47,072 nucleotides of DNA from Jannaschia aquimarina. GTDB lineage: Bacteria > Pseudomonadota > Alphaproteobacteria > Rhodobacterales > Rhodobacteraceae. Below the pieces are notes generated by a model, which was given only the letters and a program-made list of their open reading frames with translations, had not been told where the DNA came from and made no database searches. Position numbers and translations under genes: made by a program. This document shows, in pieces, positions 16,510 through 29,011 of this stretch; position 1 is the first letter of the stretch; each line of letters opens with the position of its first letter. The stretch spans positions 1-47,072 of the forward strand of contig NZ_JYFE01000018.1 of the NCBI RefSeq assembly GCF_000877395.1, given 5' to 3'.

Positions 16510-18846
16510 TCAATCCGCCGTCAGCAGGGGCGGACGTTTGTTGGTCAGCTTGCGGGCGCCGGGCTCTTCGATGCGGAGCTCCAGCTCGCCGGCCTTGACG
16601 CCGACCTTGACCACGCCGCCCTTGGCGAGCTTGCCGAAGAGCAGTTCCTCGGCCAGCGGCTTCTTGACGTGTTCCTGGATCACGCGGGACAGCGGCCGCG
16701 CCCCCATCTTGTCGTCGTAGCCCTTGTCGGCGATCCATTCGGCCGCCGCACGGGTCAGCTCGATCGAGACGCCCCGATCCATGAGCTGCGCCTCGAGCTG
16801 GAGGACGAACTTCTCGACTACCTGAAGGATGGTGTCCTTCGGCAGCGGCGCGAAGCTGATGATCGCGTCCAGACGGTTGCGGAACTCCGGCGTGAACGTC
16901 CGCTCGATGGCGGCGGTGTCCTCACCCTCGCGCCGGTCGCGACCGAAGCCGAGCGGCGCGCGCGCCGCGTCCGAGGCGCCCGCATTCGACGTCATGATCA
17001 GGATCACGTTCCGGAAATCGACGGTCCGGCCGTTATGGTCCGTCAGCTTGCCGTGATCCATCACCTGCAACAGGATGTTGTAGACGTCCGGATGCGCCTT
17101 CTCGATCTCGTCGAGCAGAAGGACGCAATGCGGGTGCTGATCCACGCCATCGGTGAGCAGGCCGCCCTGGTCGAAACCGACATAGCCCGGCGGCGCCCCG
17201 ATCAGGCGCGAGACGGCGTGCTTCTCCATGTATTCGGACATGTCGAAGCGCAGCATCTCGATGCCGAGCGTGTCGGCGAGCTGCTTGGCCACCTCGGTCT
17301 TGCCGACGCCCGTGGGGCCGGCGAAGAGGTAGTTGCCGATGGGCTTTTCGGGCTCGCGGAGACCGGCGCGCGACAGCTTGATCGCCGAGGCAAGCGCCTC
17401 GATCGCCGGATCCTGACCGAACACCACCCGCTTGAGCGACCCTTCGAGATCCCGCAGCACCTCCTGGTCGTCCTTGGAGACGTTCTTGGGCGGAATGCGC
17501 GCGATCTTGGCGACCACGGCCTCGATCTCCTTCACGCCGATGGTCTTGCGGCGCTTGGATTCGGTCACGAGGGCCTGCGCGGCGCCGGCCTCGTCTATGA
17601 CGTCGATGGCCTTGTCCGGCAGCTTGCGGTCGTTGACGTAGCGCGCCGACAACTCCACCGCCGACTTGATGGCGTCGGCCGTATACTTGATCGAATGGTG
17701 ATCCTCGAACCGGTCCTTGAGGCCTTTGAGGATCTTGATCGTGTCCTCGACCGTCGGCTCGTTCACGTCGATCTTCTGGAAGCGACGCGACAGGGCGCGG
17801 TCCTTCTCGAAATGCTGCCGGAACTCCTTGTAGGTGGTGGAGCCCATGGTGCGCAGCTTGCCGCCCTGAAGCGCGGGCTTCAGCAGGTTCGACGCGTCCA
17901 TCGCGCCGCCGGACGTCGCGCCGGCACCGATCACGGTGTGGATCTCGTCAATGAAGAGCACCGCATCGGGGTGATCCTCAAGCTCCGTGACGACGGCCTT
18001 GAGCCGCTCTTCGAAGTCACCGCGATAGCGGGTGCCCGCCAGCAATGCGCCCATGTCGAGCGAGTAGATCGTGGCGCCGGACAGCACCTCGGGCACCTGT
18101 CCCTGCACGATCTTGTAGGCCAGACCTTCGGCGATGGCGGTCTTGCCCACGCCGGGATCGCCCACCAGAAGCGGGTTGTTCTTGCGACGGCGGCAGAGGA
18201 CCTGGATGCAACGCTCCACCTCGTGCTCGCGCCCGATCAGAGGGTCGACGTCACCCTTGGCAGACTTCTTGTTGAGGTCGACGCAATACTTCGCCAGCGC
18301 GCTCTCGCGGTTTTCGGACGGGTTCGGGCCGTTATCGCCCTCGACCGGCATGTCGCCCTCTTCCTCGTCGGCGCCCTGGACCGGACGCGCTTCGCCGAAG
18401 GACGGATCCTTGGCGACGCCGTGGGCGATGAAGTTGACCGCGTCGTAGCGCGTCATGTCCTGCTCTTGCAGGAAATAGGCGGCATTCGACTCTCGTTCGG
18501 CGAAGATGGCGACGAGCACATTGGCGCCCGTCACTTCCGTCCGGCCAGAGGATTGAACATGGATCGCGGCGCGTTGGATCACGCGCTGGAAGGCGGCCGT
18601 GGGAACGGCTTCGGACCCTTCGACGTCGGTGACGAGGGTCGACAGGTCGTCCTCGATGAATTCCTCGACAGTCTGCCGAAGCTCGTCGAGATCAACGCCG
18701 CAGGCCTGCATCACGCGGGCAGCGTCGGGTTCGTCGATCAGCACCAGCAGGAGATGTTCGAGGGTAGCGAGTTCGTGGCGCCGCGTATTGGCTTGGGCCA
18801 GTGCGGCATGGATGGCCTGCTCGAGGGTATTCGAGAACGAGGGCAT
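16510..18846 (-). CDS. clpA: ATP-dependent Clp protease ATPase subunit ClpA
   Basis: This 778-residue AAA+ unfoldase feeds substrates to ClpP; with ClpS it handles N-degron proteins. In order: a Clp N-domain (residues 1 to about 145), an acidic linker, the first AAA module with Walker A GDPGVGKT at 229-236 and Walker B VLFIDE near 296-301, and a second module with GPTGVGKT and [13 protein letters not shown] plus the D2 C-terminal domain. Length and order are those of ClpA rather than ClpB or ClpC. ATG 18846 is chosen because GCAGGAGGAC lies 5-8 bases upstream. clpS is not adjacent; it lies 16 kb away on the other strand. Confidence 0.97.
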   Translation of the reverse strand: MPSFSNTLEQAIHAALAQANTRRHELATLEHLLLVLIDEPDAARVMQACGVDLDELRQTVEEFIEDDLSTLVTDVEGSEAVPTAAFQRVIQRAAIHVQSSGRTEVTGANVLVAIFAERESNAAYFLQEQDMTRYDAVNFIAHGVAKDPSFGEARPVQGADEEEGDMPVEGDNGPNPSENRESALAKYCVDLNKKSAKGDVDPLIGREHEVERCIQVLCRRRKNNPLLVGDPGVGKTAIAEGLAYKIVQGQVPEVLSGATIYSLDMGALLAGTRYRGDFEERLKAVVTELEDHPDAVLFIDEIHTVIGAGATSGGAMDASNLLKPALQGGKLRTMGSTTYKEFRQHFEKDRALSRRFQKIDVNEPTVEDTIKILKGLKDRFEDHHSIKYTADAIKSAVELSARYVNDRKLPDKAIDVIDEAGAAQALVTESKRRKTIGVKEIEAVVAKIARIPPKNVSKDDQEVLRDLEGSLKRVVFGQDPAIEALASAIKLSRAGLREPEKPIGNYLFAGPTGVGKTEVAKQLADTLGIEMLRFDMSEYMEKHAVSRLIGAPPGYVGFDQGGLLTDGVDQHPHCVLLLDEIEKAHPDVYNILLQVMDHGKLTDHNGRTVDFRNVILIMTSNAGASDAARAPLGFGRDRREGEDTAAIERTFTPEFRNRLDAIISFAPLPKDTILQVVEKFVLQLEAQLMDRGVSIELTRAAAEWIADKGYDDKMGARPLSRVIQEHVKKPLAEELLFGKLAKGGVVKVGVKAGELELRIEEPGARKLTNKRPPLLTAD

Positions 18847-18998
18847 GACAGTCCTCCTGCGACTGGAGCGCGACGACGGGAAAGTCCGTAGTCGCATTAG
18901 TTTAAGTTTTGGTTGTCACCGCGGAGGCTTCAACCTTTTTCGCATCACATTGCCGCAATGGTCGCAGGCGGTGTGGCCGATGCCCATGAATGCGGCGC

Positions 18999-19817
18999 TC
19001 AAAAGGCGTCCTTGGCCGCGCGAATGGCGGCGAACGTCTCGCTGTCGGATTGCCCTTCCGTGCCGGTCGCCGATTTCAGATCGGGCAGGTGGCAGCGCAA
19101 AAAGGGGTTGGTGTTGCGCTCAAGATCCAGGCGGGAAGGGACCGTGGGCTGTCCGGCGGCCAGCAGTGCCTCCATCGCCTCCTGGCGAGAGATAAGCTCG
19201 GCGCTGTCCGGTTCAAGCGTCCGCGCGAAGGCGAGGTTGGAGCGGGTGTATTCGTGGCCCGACGCGATCAGCGTCTCGCCCGGAAGGTCGGCGAATTGCG
19301 AGAGGCTGGCATGCATCTGCTCGGGCGTGCCCTCGAAAAGCCGCCCGCACCCGCCGGCCATCAGGCTGTCGCCGGTGAAGGCGACGCCCTTGCCGATATA
19401 GGCGATGTGACCGTTCGTGTGCCCGGACACGTCCCAGACCGCGAAGCGCGCCCCGCCGAGGGCCACCTCGTCGCCCGGGTCGAGCACATGGTCCAAGGCG
19501 GGCAGGCGATGGGCATCGGCGCGCGCACCCCAGGCTTTCGCGCCGGTCGCCGCGCGCAAGGCGTCCACGCCGTCGACATGATCCGGGTGGTGGTGGGTCA
19601 GCAGGATGTCGGTGATCGTCCAGCCCATCGCCTCGGCCGCTTCGCGGTAAGGGGCGTCGCGGGCGCAGTCGATGGCCGCGACCCGGTCGCCGGAGCGGGC
19701 GAGGAAGCCGTAATTGTCCAGCAGGTCGGGGAAGCGGTCCTTGAGCATCGGGATCACCACCAGCGCGTCCAGCGCGGTGCCGGTCACGTCGAATTCGATC
19801 TGGGGCGGCATGGTCAT
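18999..19817 (-). CDS. gloB: Hydroxyacylglutathione hydrolase (glyoxalase II) family
   Basis: This 272-residue metallo-beta-lactamase-fold thioesterase hydrolyses S-lactoylglutathione to lactate and glutathione, ending methylglyoxal detoxification. The metal motif THHHPDH is at residues 74-80, followed by SGHTNGHI, FTGDSL and ASGHEYT, which supply the remaining ligands. The C-terminal domain has the family RNTNPFLR signature. The N-terminus is about 15 residues longer than common GloB. ATG 19817 follows AGGAGG by 5 bases. It is divergent from a methyltransferase gene. Confidence 0.93.
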   Translation of the reverse strand: MTMPPQIEFDVTGTALDALVVIPMLKDRFPDLLDNYGFLARSGDRVAAIDCARDAPYREAAEAMGWTITDILLTHHHPDHVDGVDALRAATGAKAWGARADAHRLPALDHVLDPGDEVALGGARFAVWDVSGHTNGHIAYIGKGVAFTGDSLMAGGCGRLFEGTPEQMHASLSQFADLPGETLIASGHEYTRSNLAFARTLEPDSAELISRQEAMEALLAAGQPTVPSRLDLERNTNPFLRCHLPDLKSATGTEGQSDSETFAAIRAAKDAF

Positions 19818-19975
19818 TGGCTCCTCCTGTCCTTGCAGAGGATGGCGGGCCGCGCGGCGGTGGCAAGCGATTTCCCGTCGCGGGGCGTGACGGGATACGC
19901 ACGGATAGCGGGAAATCCGGCCGGGACCGGCGGCCCGGACTCGTGCGGATGCGGGGAGCGCGCTAAGCCGATGCC

Positions 19976-20716
19976 ATGCATCTCGACGTTCTCGACCTGC
20001 GGCACTTCTACTACCGCACCCGGCTGGGTCGGGCGGCGCAGAAGGCGATCCGCGATCGGCTGACGGCGATGTGGTCGGACACCAAGGGGCAGACGGTGGC
20101 GGGGTTCGGCTTTGCAGTGCCCCTGCTGAGACCCTTCCTGAAGGATGCGCGCCGGGTCATCGGTCTCATGCCGGGCCAGCAGGGCGTGATGCACTGGCCG
20201 GCCGGAATGGCGAATGTCTCGGCGCTCTGCGAAGAGACGGCCTGGCCACTGGAGACGGGCGCGGTGGACCGGCTTGTCCTGCTTCATGGGCTGGAGACCT
20301 CGGAGAACCCGTCCCATCTTCTGGACGAATGCGCCCGGGTGCTGGGTCCCGGAGGACGGGCGGTGATGGTGGTGCCGAACCGGTCGGGCCTCTGGGCGCG
20401 GAGCGAGAAGACGCCCTTCGGCTTCGGCCGGCCCTATTCGCTGGGCCAGCTCGAAGCGCAGACGAAGGCGGCAGGGTTCATTCCCGAGCGTCACTACGCC
20501 GCGCTGTTCGGGCCGCCGAGCGCGCGGAACTTCTGGCTCCGCTCCCACGGGGTGATGGAGCGGGTGGGCCAGCGGATCAGTCATTCCGGGGGCGGGGGCG
20601 TGATCCTGCTGGAAGTGTCCAAGCAGGTGCCGGCACGGCCGCGCAACGGATTGGCCGAACGGGTGCGGCGGCCCCTGCAGGTGCTGGAAGGTGTCGCGGA
20701 ACCGACGCCCGCGTGA
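19976..20716 (+). CDS. SAM-dependent methyltransferase (class I, type 11-like)
   Basis: This 246-residue protein has a class I methyltransferase layout: [16 protein letters not shown] in place of motif [16 protein letters not shown] as motif IV region and [19 protein letters not shown] as the motif VI strand, the last being typical of methyltransferase type 11. The first glycine motif is weak. The C-terminus is basic. The target is unknown. The gene is divergent from gloB with a 158-base gap, an arrangement I associate with Rhodobacterales though I cannot verify it here. Confidence 0.8.
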   Translation: MHLDVLDLRHFYYRTRLGRAAQKAIRDRLTAMWSDTKGQTVAGFGFAVPLLRPFLKDARRVIGLMPGQQGVMHWPAGMANVSALCEETAWPLETGAVDRLVLLHGLETSENPSHLLDECARVLGPGGRAVMVVPNRSGLWARSEKTPFGFGRPYSLGQLEAQTKAAGFIPERHYAALFGPPSARNFWLRSHGVMERVGQRISHSGGGGVILLEVSKQVPARPRNGLAERVRRPLQVLEGVAEPTPA

Positions 20717-20739
20717 CGGGCGCCGGGCGAGTGCCCGTC
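20715..20739. terminator. Hairpin between convergent genes
   Basis: A 7-bp inverted repeat, GACGGGC and GCCCGTC with an 11-base loop, overlaps the methyltransferase stop and precedes the end of the minus-strand membrane gene. There is no T-run, so it is only a probable shared 3' end. Confidence 0.4.
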
Positions 20740-20747
20740 CGGAATCG

Positions 20748-21050
20748 TCAGGGGAGCGGGCTGAGCCGCTCGGACGGCAGGATCGGGCGCGGACGGAACA
20801 GCCGCGTGATGACGCCCCAGAAACTGACCACGATCCAGAACAGCTGGATCGCAAGCGCTGCGAGATTGAACTCGCCGGCGAGGCTCAGGAGGACGAGAAA
20901 GGCCGCCCCGATGTTGAGCACGTAGTAGGTGACCATCTCCGACGACAGGACGCGCGACGTCAGCAGCGCGAAGTTCGTCATGTAGAGACCGGCCCCGGCG
21001 ATGCCGAGCATCTGCAGGATCGGCGGTGAAAGATCGAAATAGGCAATCAT
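20748..21050 (-). CDS. Small integral membrane protein (CBU_0592-like)
   Basis: This 100-residue protein has three hydrophobic segments: LQMLGIAGAGLYMTNFALL, VTYYVLNIGAAFLVLLSLA and LAALAIQLFWIVVSFWGVI. The pattern and the NFALL and YYVLNIGAAFLV wording match the small CBU_0592 membrane family, whose function is unknown. The start is set at ATG 21050 (MIAYFDLSPPIL), because the upstream in-frame ATG at 21107 adds an unlikely polar leader. Confidence 0.75.
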   Translation of the reverse strand: MIAYFDLSPPILQMLGIAGAGLYMTNFALLTSRVLSSEMVTYYVLNIGAAFLVLLSLAGEFNLAALAIQLFWIVVSFWGVITRLFRPRPILPSERLSPLP

Positions 21051-21345
21051 GAACACACACTCCGGGCGGGGTGCGGGACAACGGCCCCGCAGGTTACTGA
21101 GCGTCACCTAGCCGGAGGCGCGGTTTCCAAAAAGTGCGGGAATCCACACTTTCGGGCTGAGAGGCGCGCTTTTTTCGGTCTTGCTGGCCCCGGATCGGGA
21201 ATCGCCGCATGCCCGGCATTCGTCGTGGTGTCCGCCCCGGCGTCGGGAGACAATGCCGTCCCACCACCCGATGCGGCTGCCGCGCGGCCCGGAACCGGTG
21301 GAGCAAGGCGCGAAATGCCGCAACCAAAGCACGACCCACGGTTGG

Positions 21346-21374
21346 TTGCAGGGCTGAAATCCCTCTGCTAGAGG
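21346..21374 (+). promoter_or_regulatory. Putative sigma-70 promoter of the atp operon
   Basis: TTGCAG, a 17-base spacer and TAGAGG lie about 100 bases upstream of atpH. The rest of the 421-base gap 21051-21471 holds no gene I can support. A 6-bp AAAGTG/CACTTT inverted repeat near 21130 may belong to the divergent membrane-protein gene. Assigned by consensus only. Confidence 0.4.
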
Positions 21375-21471
21375 GTGCGCGATTTCGTGATCCGGGGCGT
21401 GTCTCCGGGCTGCGCAAGACGCCCGGACGCAGGGGATCGTGCGGGCGAACGACACGCTGAAAGGGTGCCGC

Positions 21472-22032
21472 TTGTCCGAAAATGCCTCGATCTCGACCGG
21501 GATCGCCGAACGCTACGCTCAGGCGGTCTTCGACCTGAGCCGCGACGGCGGCGATCTCAAGAAGCTGGAAGCGGACGTCACCGCGCTGGACGAGGCGGTG
21601 CGTGCCTCCTCCGATCTGCGGGATGTCCTCTCTTCGCCCGTTCTGACCCGAGACGACCAGGCCCGTGCCATGGGTGCCGTGGCCGAGAAGCTGGGTCTGG
21701 GCGACACGCTGGCGAACACCCTGCGCCTGATGGCGGCCAAGCGCCGCCTCTTCGTCGTCCCCGCGATGATCGCGCAGCTCAAGGACATGCTGGCCGACGA
21801 AAGGGGCGAGGTCACCGCGCAGGTTCGCGCCGCCAAGGCCCTGACCAATGCCCAGACCGACGCGCTGGCCGCCGCGCTCAAGCAATCCACCGGCAAGGAC
21901 GTCCGCCTGGACGTGACGGTGGACGAAGGGCTGATCGGCGGGCTGGTCGTCCGTCTTGGGTCGCAAATGATCGACACATCCATTCGCGCGAAGCTCAACG
22001 CGCTCCAGAACACGATGAAAGAGGTCCGCTGA
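21472..22032 (+). CDS. atpH: ATP synthase F1 subunit delta
   Basis: This 186-residue delta subunit joins F1 to the peripheral stalk. [14 protein letters not shown] at the start, [16 protein letters not shown] in the middle and [22 protein letters not shown] near the end are family signatures. The start is taken as TTG 21472, because family N-termini begin MSE-ASIS-like and AAAGGG lies upstream; GTG 21439 would add 11 atypical residues. It is the first gene of atpHAGDC and lies 1 base from atpA. Confidence 0.95.
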   Translation: MSENASISTGIAERYAQAVFDLSRDGGDLKKLEADVTALDEAVRASSDLRDVLSSPVLTRDDQARAMGAVAEKLGLGDTLANTLRLMAAKRRLFVVPAMIAQLKDMLADERGEVTAQVRAAKALTNAQTDALAAALKQSTGKDVRLDVTVDEGLIGGLVVRLGSQMIDTSIRAKLNALQNTMKEVR

Positions 22033-22033
22033 G

Positions 22034-23575
<1,542 letters not shown>

Positions 23576-23595
23576 TCGCCTGACGGGAGAGAAAC

Positions 23596-24465
23596 ATGCC
23601 TTCCCTGAAGGACCTCAAGAACCGGATCGAGTCGGTCAAGTCGACCCGCAAGATCACCAAGGCCATGCAGATGGTCGCGGCGGCCAAGCTCCGCCGTGCC
23701 CAAGATGCCGCCGAAGCCTCGCGCCCCTACGCGGAGCGGATGAACGCCGTACTCGGCAGCCTCGCCGCGGGCGTGGGCGACAGCGATACGGCGCCCAAGC
23801 TGTTGCGCGGCACCGGATCGGATGACGTGCATCTGCTGGTCGTTATGACGGCCGAGCGGGGTCTTTGCGGCGGCTTCAATGCCAACATCGCCAAGCTGGC
23901 CCGCTCGCACGCCCAGAAGTTGCGCGGGCAGGGCAAGACGGTGAAGATCCTGACCGTCGGCAAGAAAGGCCGGGACGCGCTGCGGCGCGACCTGTCCGAC
24001 CTGTTCATCGGCCATATCGATTTCTCCGACGTCAAGCGGATCGGCTACGGCGACGCCAGCAAGGTGGCCGCCGACGTGCTGAGCCGCTTCGATGCGGGAG
24101 AGTTCGACGTCGCGACGATCTTCTTCTCGCGCTTCGAGAACGTGGTCAGCCAGATCCCGACTGCCCAGCAGGTCATCCCGTTCGACGTCCCCGAGGATGC
24201 CGACGCGGACGCGCTCTACGACTACGAGCCCAGCGAGGAGGCCATCCTGGCCGACCTGCTGCCGCGCGGGGTCGCCACGGCGATCTTCTCGGCGCTGCTG
24301 GAAAACGGGGCCAGCGAGCAGGGCGCCCGCATGAGCGCCATGGACAACGCCACGCGCAATGCGGGCGAGATGATCGACAAGCTGACCATCGAGTACAACC
24401 GCTCACGTCAGGCGGTCATCACCAACGAACTGATCGAAATCATCTCGGGCGCCGAGGCGCTCTGA
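23596..24465 (+). CDS. atpG: ATP synthase F1 subunit gamma
   Basis: This 289-residue central-stalk subunit rotates inside alpha3beta3. N-terminal [19 protein letters not shown] and the C-terminal helix with [19 protein letters not shown] are the two long conserved helices, and [11 protein letters not shown] is the typical internal motif. The gene lies 20 bases after atpA with GGGAGAG upstream of ATG, and 15 bases before atpD. Confidence 0.97.
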   Translation: MPSLKDLKNRIESVKSTRKITKAMQMVAAAKLRRAQDAAEASRPYAERMNAVLGSLAAGVGDSDTAPKLLRGTGSDDVHLLVVMTAERGLCGGFNANIAKLARSHAQKLRGQGKTVKILTVGKKGRDALRRDLSDLFIGHIDFSDVKRIGYGDASKVAADVLSRFDAGEFDVATIFFSRFENVVSQIPTAQQVIPFDVPEDADADALYDYEPSEEAILADLLPRGVATAIFSALLENGASEQGARMSAMDNATRNAGEMIDKLTIEYNRSRQAVITNELIEIISGAEAL

Positions 24466-25899
<1,434 letters not shown>

Positions 25900-25900
25900 G

Positions 25901-26314
25901 ATGGCGATGCAGTTCGAACTGGTCAGCCCCGAGCGGCGCCTCGCCTCGACCGAGGCGCAGGCCGTCCGCATCCCGGGCGCCGACGGCGATCTGACGGCGA
26001 TGGAAGGGCACAGCCCGGTCATCACCTCGTTGCGGCCGGGCATCCTGACTGTCGAGACCGGCTCGGGCGAAGAGAGCTACGCCGTGACCGGCGGTTTTGC
26101 CGAGATCGGCGCCGAGGGCACGACCGTCCTGGCCGAGCGGGCTCTGCCGACCGGCGACGTCACGCAGGAGGTCTTTGACGATTGGGTCGCGGATGCCCGC
26201 AAGGCCCGTGAAGAGGCGGCGGATGACGGCGTCGACGCGGCGGTGAAGCTGCTCGAGGACATGGTCGCCATGGGGGGGCATATCGGCCTGAACCCCAGCC
26301 AGCCGAACCTCTGA
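25901..26314 (+). CDS. atpC: ATP synthase F1 subunit epsilon
   Basis: This 137-residue subunit has the N-terminal beta sandwich of epsilon: FELVSPERRLAS, GADGDLTAMEGHSPVITSL and VTGGFAEI. The C-terminal helical part is short and acidic, as in alphaproteobacteria. It closes the operon and is followed by a strong terminator. The F0 genes are not in this window. Confidence 0.96.
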   Translation: MAMQFELVSPERRLASTEAQAVRIPGADGDLTAMEGHSPVITSLRPGILTVETGSGEESYAVTGGFAEIGAEGTTVLAERALPTGDVTQEVFDDWVADARKAREEAADDGVDAAVKLLEDMVAMGGHIGLNPSQPNL

Positions 26315-26354
26315 GCGACCCGGGCCGTCCGGCCGGAACCGACAGAGAAGAAAC

Positions 26355-26383
26355 GGGCCCCGCATCAACGCGGGGCCCTTTTT
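26355..26383 (+). terminator. Intrinsic terminator of the atp operon
   Basis: A perfect 9-bp stem (GGGCCCCGC, six-base loop, GCGGGGCCC) is followed immediately by five T, 40 bases after the atpC stop. Confidence 0.93.
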
Positions 26384-26513
26384 CCGTGGATCGGCCGTTG
26401 CGGGTGAGACCGGTTCCGACCTGTTCGGCGCGCCGTGGGGCGCACCTTCCCCGGGATCCGAGAGCGCGCAGGCTACGTGCTCGAGAGCAATGGATCTCAA
26501 CTTTTCTCTTGCC

Positions 26514-26525
26514 GAAACCGGTTTC
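26514..26525. promoter_or_regulatory. Putative LacI-family operator (GAAACCGGTTTC)
   Basis: This perfect 12-base palindrome with a central CG is the usual form of LacI/PurR-type operators. It lies 18 bases upstream of the preferred start of the LacI gene, so autoregulation of the whole transport operon is likely. I saw no second copy in front of the binding-protein gene. Confidence 0.6.
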
Positions 26526-26543
26526 TGTTCTCAACCTGACTGC

Positions 26544-27587
26544 ATGAGTGGTCCGTCCAGGCTTTCAACGCAGGCTCGCCGCGTCACGATCTTGGATGTC
26601 GCGGAAGCCATGGGCGTCGCGAAGGGAACGGTGAGCCGCGCGCTCAACGGCCATCCCGACATCGCGGAGGCGACGAAGCGGCGCGCGCGAAAGGTGGCCG
26701 ATCGGCTGGGCTATCGGCCGCTGGGATCGGCGCAGGCGATCCGCACGGGTCGGTGCCGTTCGCTGGGGCTGGTGATCGAGACGGCGGAGCACGACGCACA
26801 TCAGCCGTTCCTGGCGGAATTCCTCGCAGGCCTCTCCGACAGCGCCGCCGAGGAGGGCTGGACCCTTACCGTGGCCAGCGCGCCGGGGCGGGACACGTTG
26901 GAGACCTACAGACGTCTCATTTCGGACCGCAAGGCCGACGGATTCATAGTACCGAGGACGAAGCTCGACGATCCGCGCGTCACGATGCTGCGCGATGCCG
27001 ATATCCCGTTCGTGCTGTTCGGGCGCCATGGCGATCCGGACGGCTGCGCCTGGTACGATATCGACATGGTGGGCGCGATGCGCGAGAGCGTGCGCCTGCT
27101 GGCAAGGCGGGGCCATCGGCGGATCGCCTTCGTCGGCGGCGGTCCGCAGCACACCTACGAACATCTGCGCGAGGAAGGGTTTCGTGCGGGAATGGACGAG
27201 GCCGGGCTGGCGCTGCCCGACGCGTTCGTGCGCCACGGTGCGCTCGACCGGGCCAGCGGGGCGGAGGCGTTCGGCGCCCTGCTGGATCTGCCGGAGGCGC
27301 CCACGGCCTTTGTCTGCGCGATCGACGCCGCCGCATTGGGCCTCTGGCGTGCAGCACAGGCGCGGGGCCTCGTCGTGGGGCGGGACGTTGCCATCGTGGG
27401 CTACGATGGCGCTCCGGACGGAGCTCATGCGGAACCGCCGCTGGCGACCTGGGCCGTCGATTACGAAGCGGCGGGCCGGCGGCTTGCCGCGCTGCTGATC
27501 CGGCGCGCGCGCGGCGAAGCGCCCGAGACGCTGCGCGAGATCGCATATGCAAGATTCCTCGATCGCGGGTCCGCCGTGGCGAGATAA
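26544..27587 (+). CDS. LacI-family transcriptional regulator of the sugar operon
   Basis: This 347-residue repressor has an N-terminal helix-turn-helix (VTILDVAEAMGVAKGTVSRAL) with the hinge helix following, then a periplasmic-binding-protein-like effector domain (LGLVIETAEHDAHQPF, RRGHRRIAFVGG, VAIVGYDG). ATG 26544 is preferred over ATG 26490 because the palindromic operator lies between the two and would otherwise be coding. The gene lies 26 bases upstream of the binding protein and in the same direction, so it likely senses the transported sugar or a breakdown product. Confidence 0.92.
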   Translation: MSGPSRLSTQARRVTILDVAEAMGVAKGTVSRALNGHPDIAEATKRRARKVADRLGYRPLGSAQAIRTGRCRSLGLVIETAEHDAHQPFLAEFLAGLSDSAAEEGWTLTVASAPGRDTLETYRRLISDRKADGFIVPRTKLDDPRVTMLRDADIPFVLFGRHGDPDGCAWYDIDMVGAMRESVRLLARRGHRRIAFVGGGPQHTYEHLREEGFRAGMDEAGLALPDAFVRHGALDRASGAEAFGALLDLPEAPTAFVCAIDAAALGLWRAAQARGLVVGRDVAIVGYDGAPDGAHAEPPLATWAVDYEAAGRRLAALLIRRARGEAPETLREIAYARFLDRGSAVAR

Positions 27588-27613
27588 ACCAAGTCCACTG
27601 GGAGGAGAGACTT

Positions 27614-28948
27614 ATGAAGACCCTGATGCTGGCCGGCTCTCTGCTGGCGCTGACCGCCGCGATGGCGCAGGCGGAGGATCTGCGCTTCTGGACCACGGAG
27701 GAACAGCCCGAGCGGCTCGCCAAGCAGGAAGAGATGGCTGCCGCTTTCGCAGAGGCGACAGGCCACACCGTCGAGGTGATCCCGGTCACGGAATCCGATC
27801 TAGGCACGCGGGCCACCGCCGCCTTCGCCGCGGGTGACCTGCCGGACGTCATCTATCACACGTTGCAATATGCCCTGCCCTGGGCGGAGGCCGGCATCCT
27901 GGACACGGATGCCGCGACGGACGTGATCGAGAACCTCGGCGCAGGGACATTCAGCGCCGGGGCCCTGTCTCTGGCTGCGGTGGACGGGGGCTATGCGTCC
28001 GTGCCGGTTGATGGCTGGACGCAGATGATCGTCTACCGGAAGGACCTGTTCGAGGAGGCGGGCTTGGAGGCGCCGGACAGCTATGCCGATGTCCTCGCCG
28101 CCATCGAAGCGTTGCACAACCCGCCCGAGATGTACGGCTTCGTCGCCGCCACCAAGGTGGACGAGAACTTCATGTCCCAGGTGCTGGAGCATGTGTTCCT
28201 GGCCAATGGCGTGTCGATCGTGGACGAGGACGGCGTCGCCACCCTCGAGGAAGGGCCGACGCTGGAGGTGCTCGACTTCTACAAGGCCATCGCCGATGCG
28301 AGCCCCGAGGGGGAGCTCTACTGGGACCAGTCGCGCACGCTCTACTTCTCGGGCAATGCGGCGATGATCATCTGGTCGCCCTTCATCCTGGACGAGCTTG
28401 CGGGTCTGCGCGACAGCGCGCCGCCCACGATCACCGATGATCCGACCTCGTCCGAGCTGGCCTCGCGGACCGGGATCGTGACCAACTTCGCCGGACCGTC
28501 GAACCCGGATGGCGCGGCCTGGGGCGACATCCGCTACTTCGGGATCACCAGCGACGCGGCCACCGACGCGGCGATGGAGTTCGTCGAGTATTCTATGTCG
28601 GAGGGCTACGGGCAGACCTTGTCCATCGCGCCGGAAGGCAAGTTCCCGGTGCGCCGCGGGACGGCGGACAATCCGACGGAATACACCGATCTGTGGGCGA
28701 CCCTGCCCGTCGGGGTGGATCGGCAGGCGCCGCTCGGCGATCTCTACGAGGCCGCGGTGATCGAGGACATCGTGGGCGGTCTGGATGTAGCGCAACGCTG
28801 GGGCGTCGAAGAGAACCAGCTGGCCACCGCGTCGAAGATCATCAACTCCCAGGTGATCAACCGGGTCGTGCGGCAGTATATCGATGGGGAAATCGAAGGC
28901 GCCGCTGCCGTCGAGGCCCTGAACGAGGCCATCGCCTCCGTCGAGTGA
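27614..28948 (+). CDS. ABC transporter extracellular sugar-binding protein
   Basis: This 444-residue periplasmic solute-binding protein belongs to the MalE/UgpB-like family 1. The signal peptide MKTLMLAGSLLALTAAMAQA is cut before EDLRFWT; there is no lipobox cysteine. FAAGDLPDVIYH, VPVDGWTQMIVYRKDLFEEAGLEAP and YFSGNAAMIIW are typical of the family. GGGAGGAGAG precedes the ATG. A 13-bp stem-loop follows the gene, probably keeping binding-protein mRNA in excess over permease mRNA. The ligand is not known. Confidence 0.93.
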   Translation: MKTLMLAGSLLALTAAMAQAEDLRFWTTEEQPERLAKQEEMAAAFAEATGHTVEVIPVTESDLGTRATAAFAAGDLPDVIYHTLQYALPWAEAGILDTDAATDVIENLGAGTFSAGALSLAAVDGGYASVPVDGWTQMIVYRKDLFEEAGLEAPDSYADVLAAIEALHNPPEMYGFVAATKVDENFMSQVLEHVFLANGVSIVDEDGVATLEEGPTLEVLDFYKAIADASPEGELYWDQSRTLYFSGNAAMIIWSPFILDELAGLRDSAPPTITDDPTSSELASRTGIVTNFAGPSNPDGAAWGDIRYFGITSDAATDAAMEFVEYSMSEGYGQTLSIAPEGKFPVRRGTADNPTEYTDLWATLPVGVDRQAPLGDLYEAAVIEDIVGGLDVAQRWGVEENQLATASKIINSQVINRVVRQYIDGEIEGAAAVEALNEAIASVE

Positions 28949-28955
28949 TCCGAAC

Positions 28956-28988
28956 GCGCCTTCCCCGGGCGAGGGCCGGGGAAGGCGC
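28956..28988 (+). promoter_or_regulatory. Intercistronic stem-loop after the binding-protein gene
   Basis: A perfect 13-bp stem (GCGCCTTCCCCGG, seven-base loop, CCGGGGAAGGCGC) fills the 63-base gap between binding protein and permease. Without a T-run it is more likely an mRNA-stabilising or partial-termination hairpin, as often found after binding-protein genes. Confidence 0.7.
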
Positions 28989-29011
28989 ACCCCCGCACAC
29001 ACGGCGCGCCC

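Noticed and set aside
16489-18891. 800-residue plus-strand frame opposite clpA
   Set aside because: A GC-rich antisense shadow of a certain gene, with no recognisable motif.
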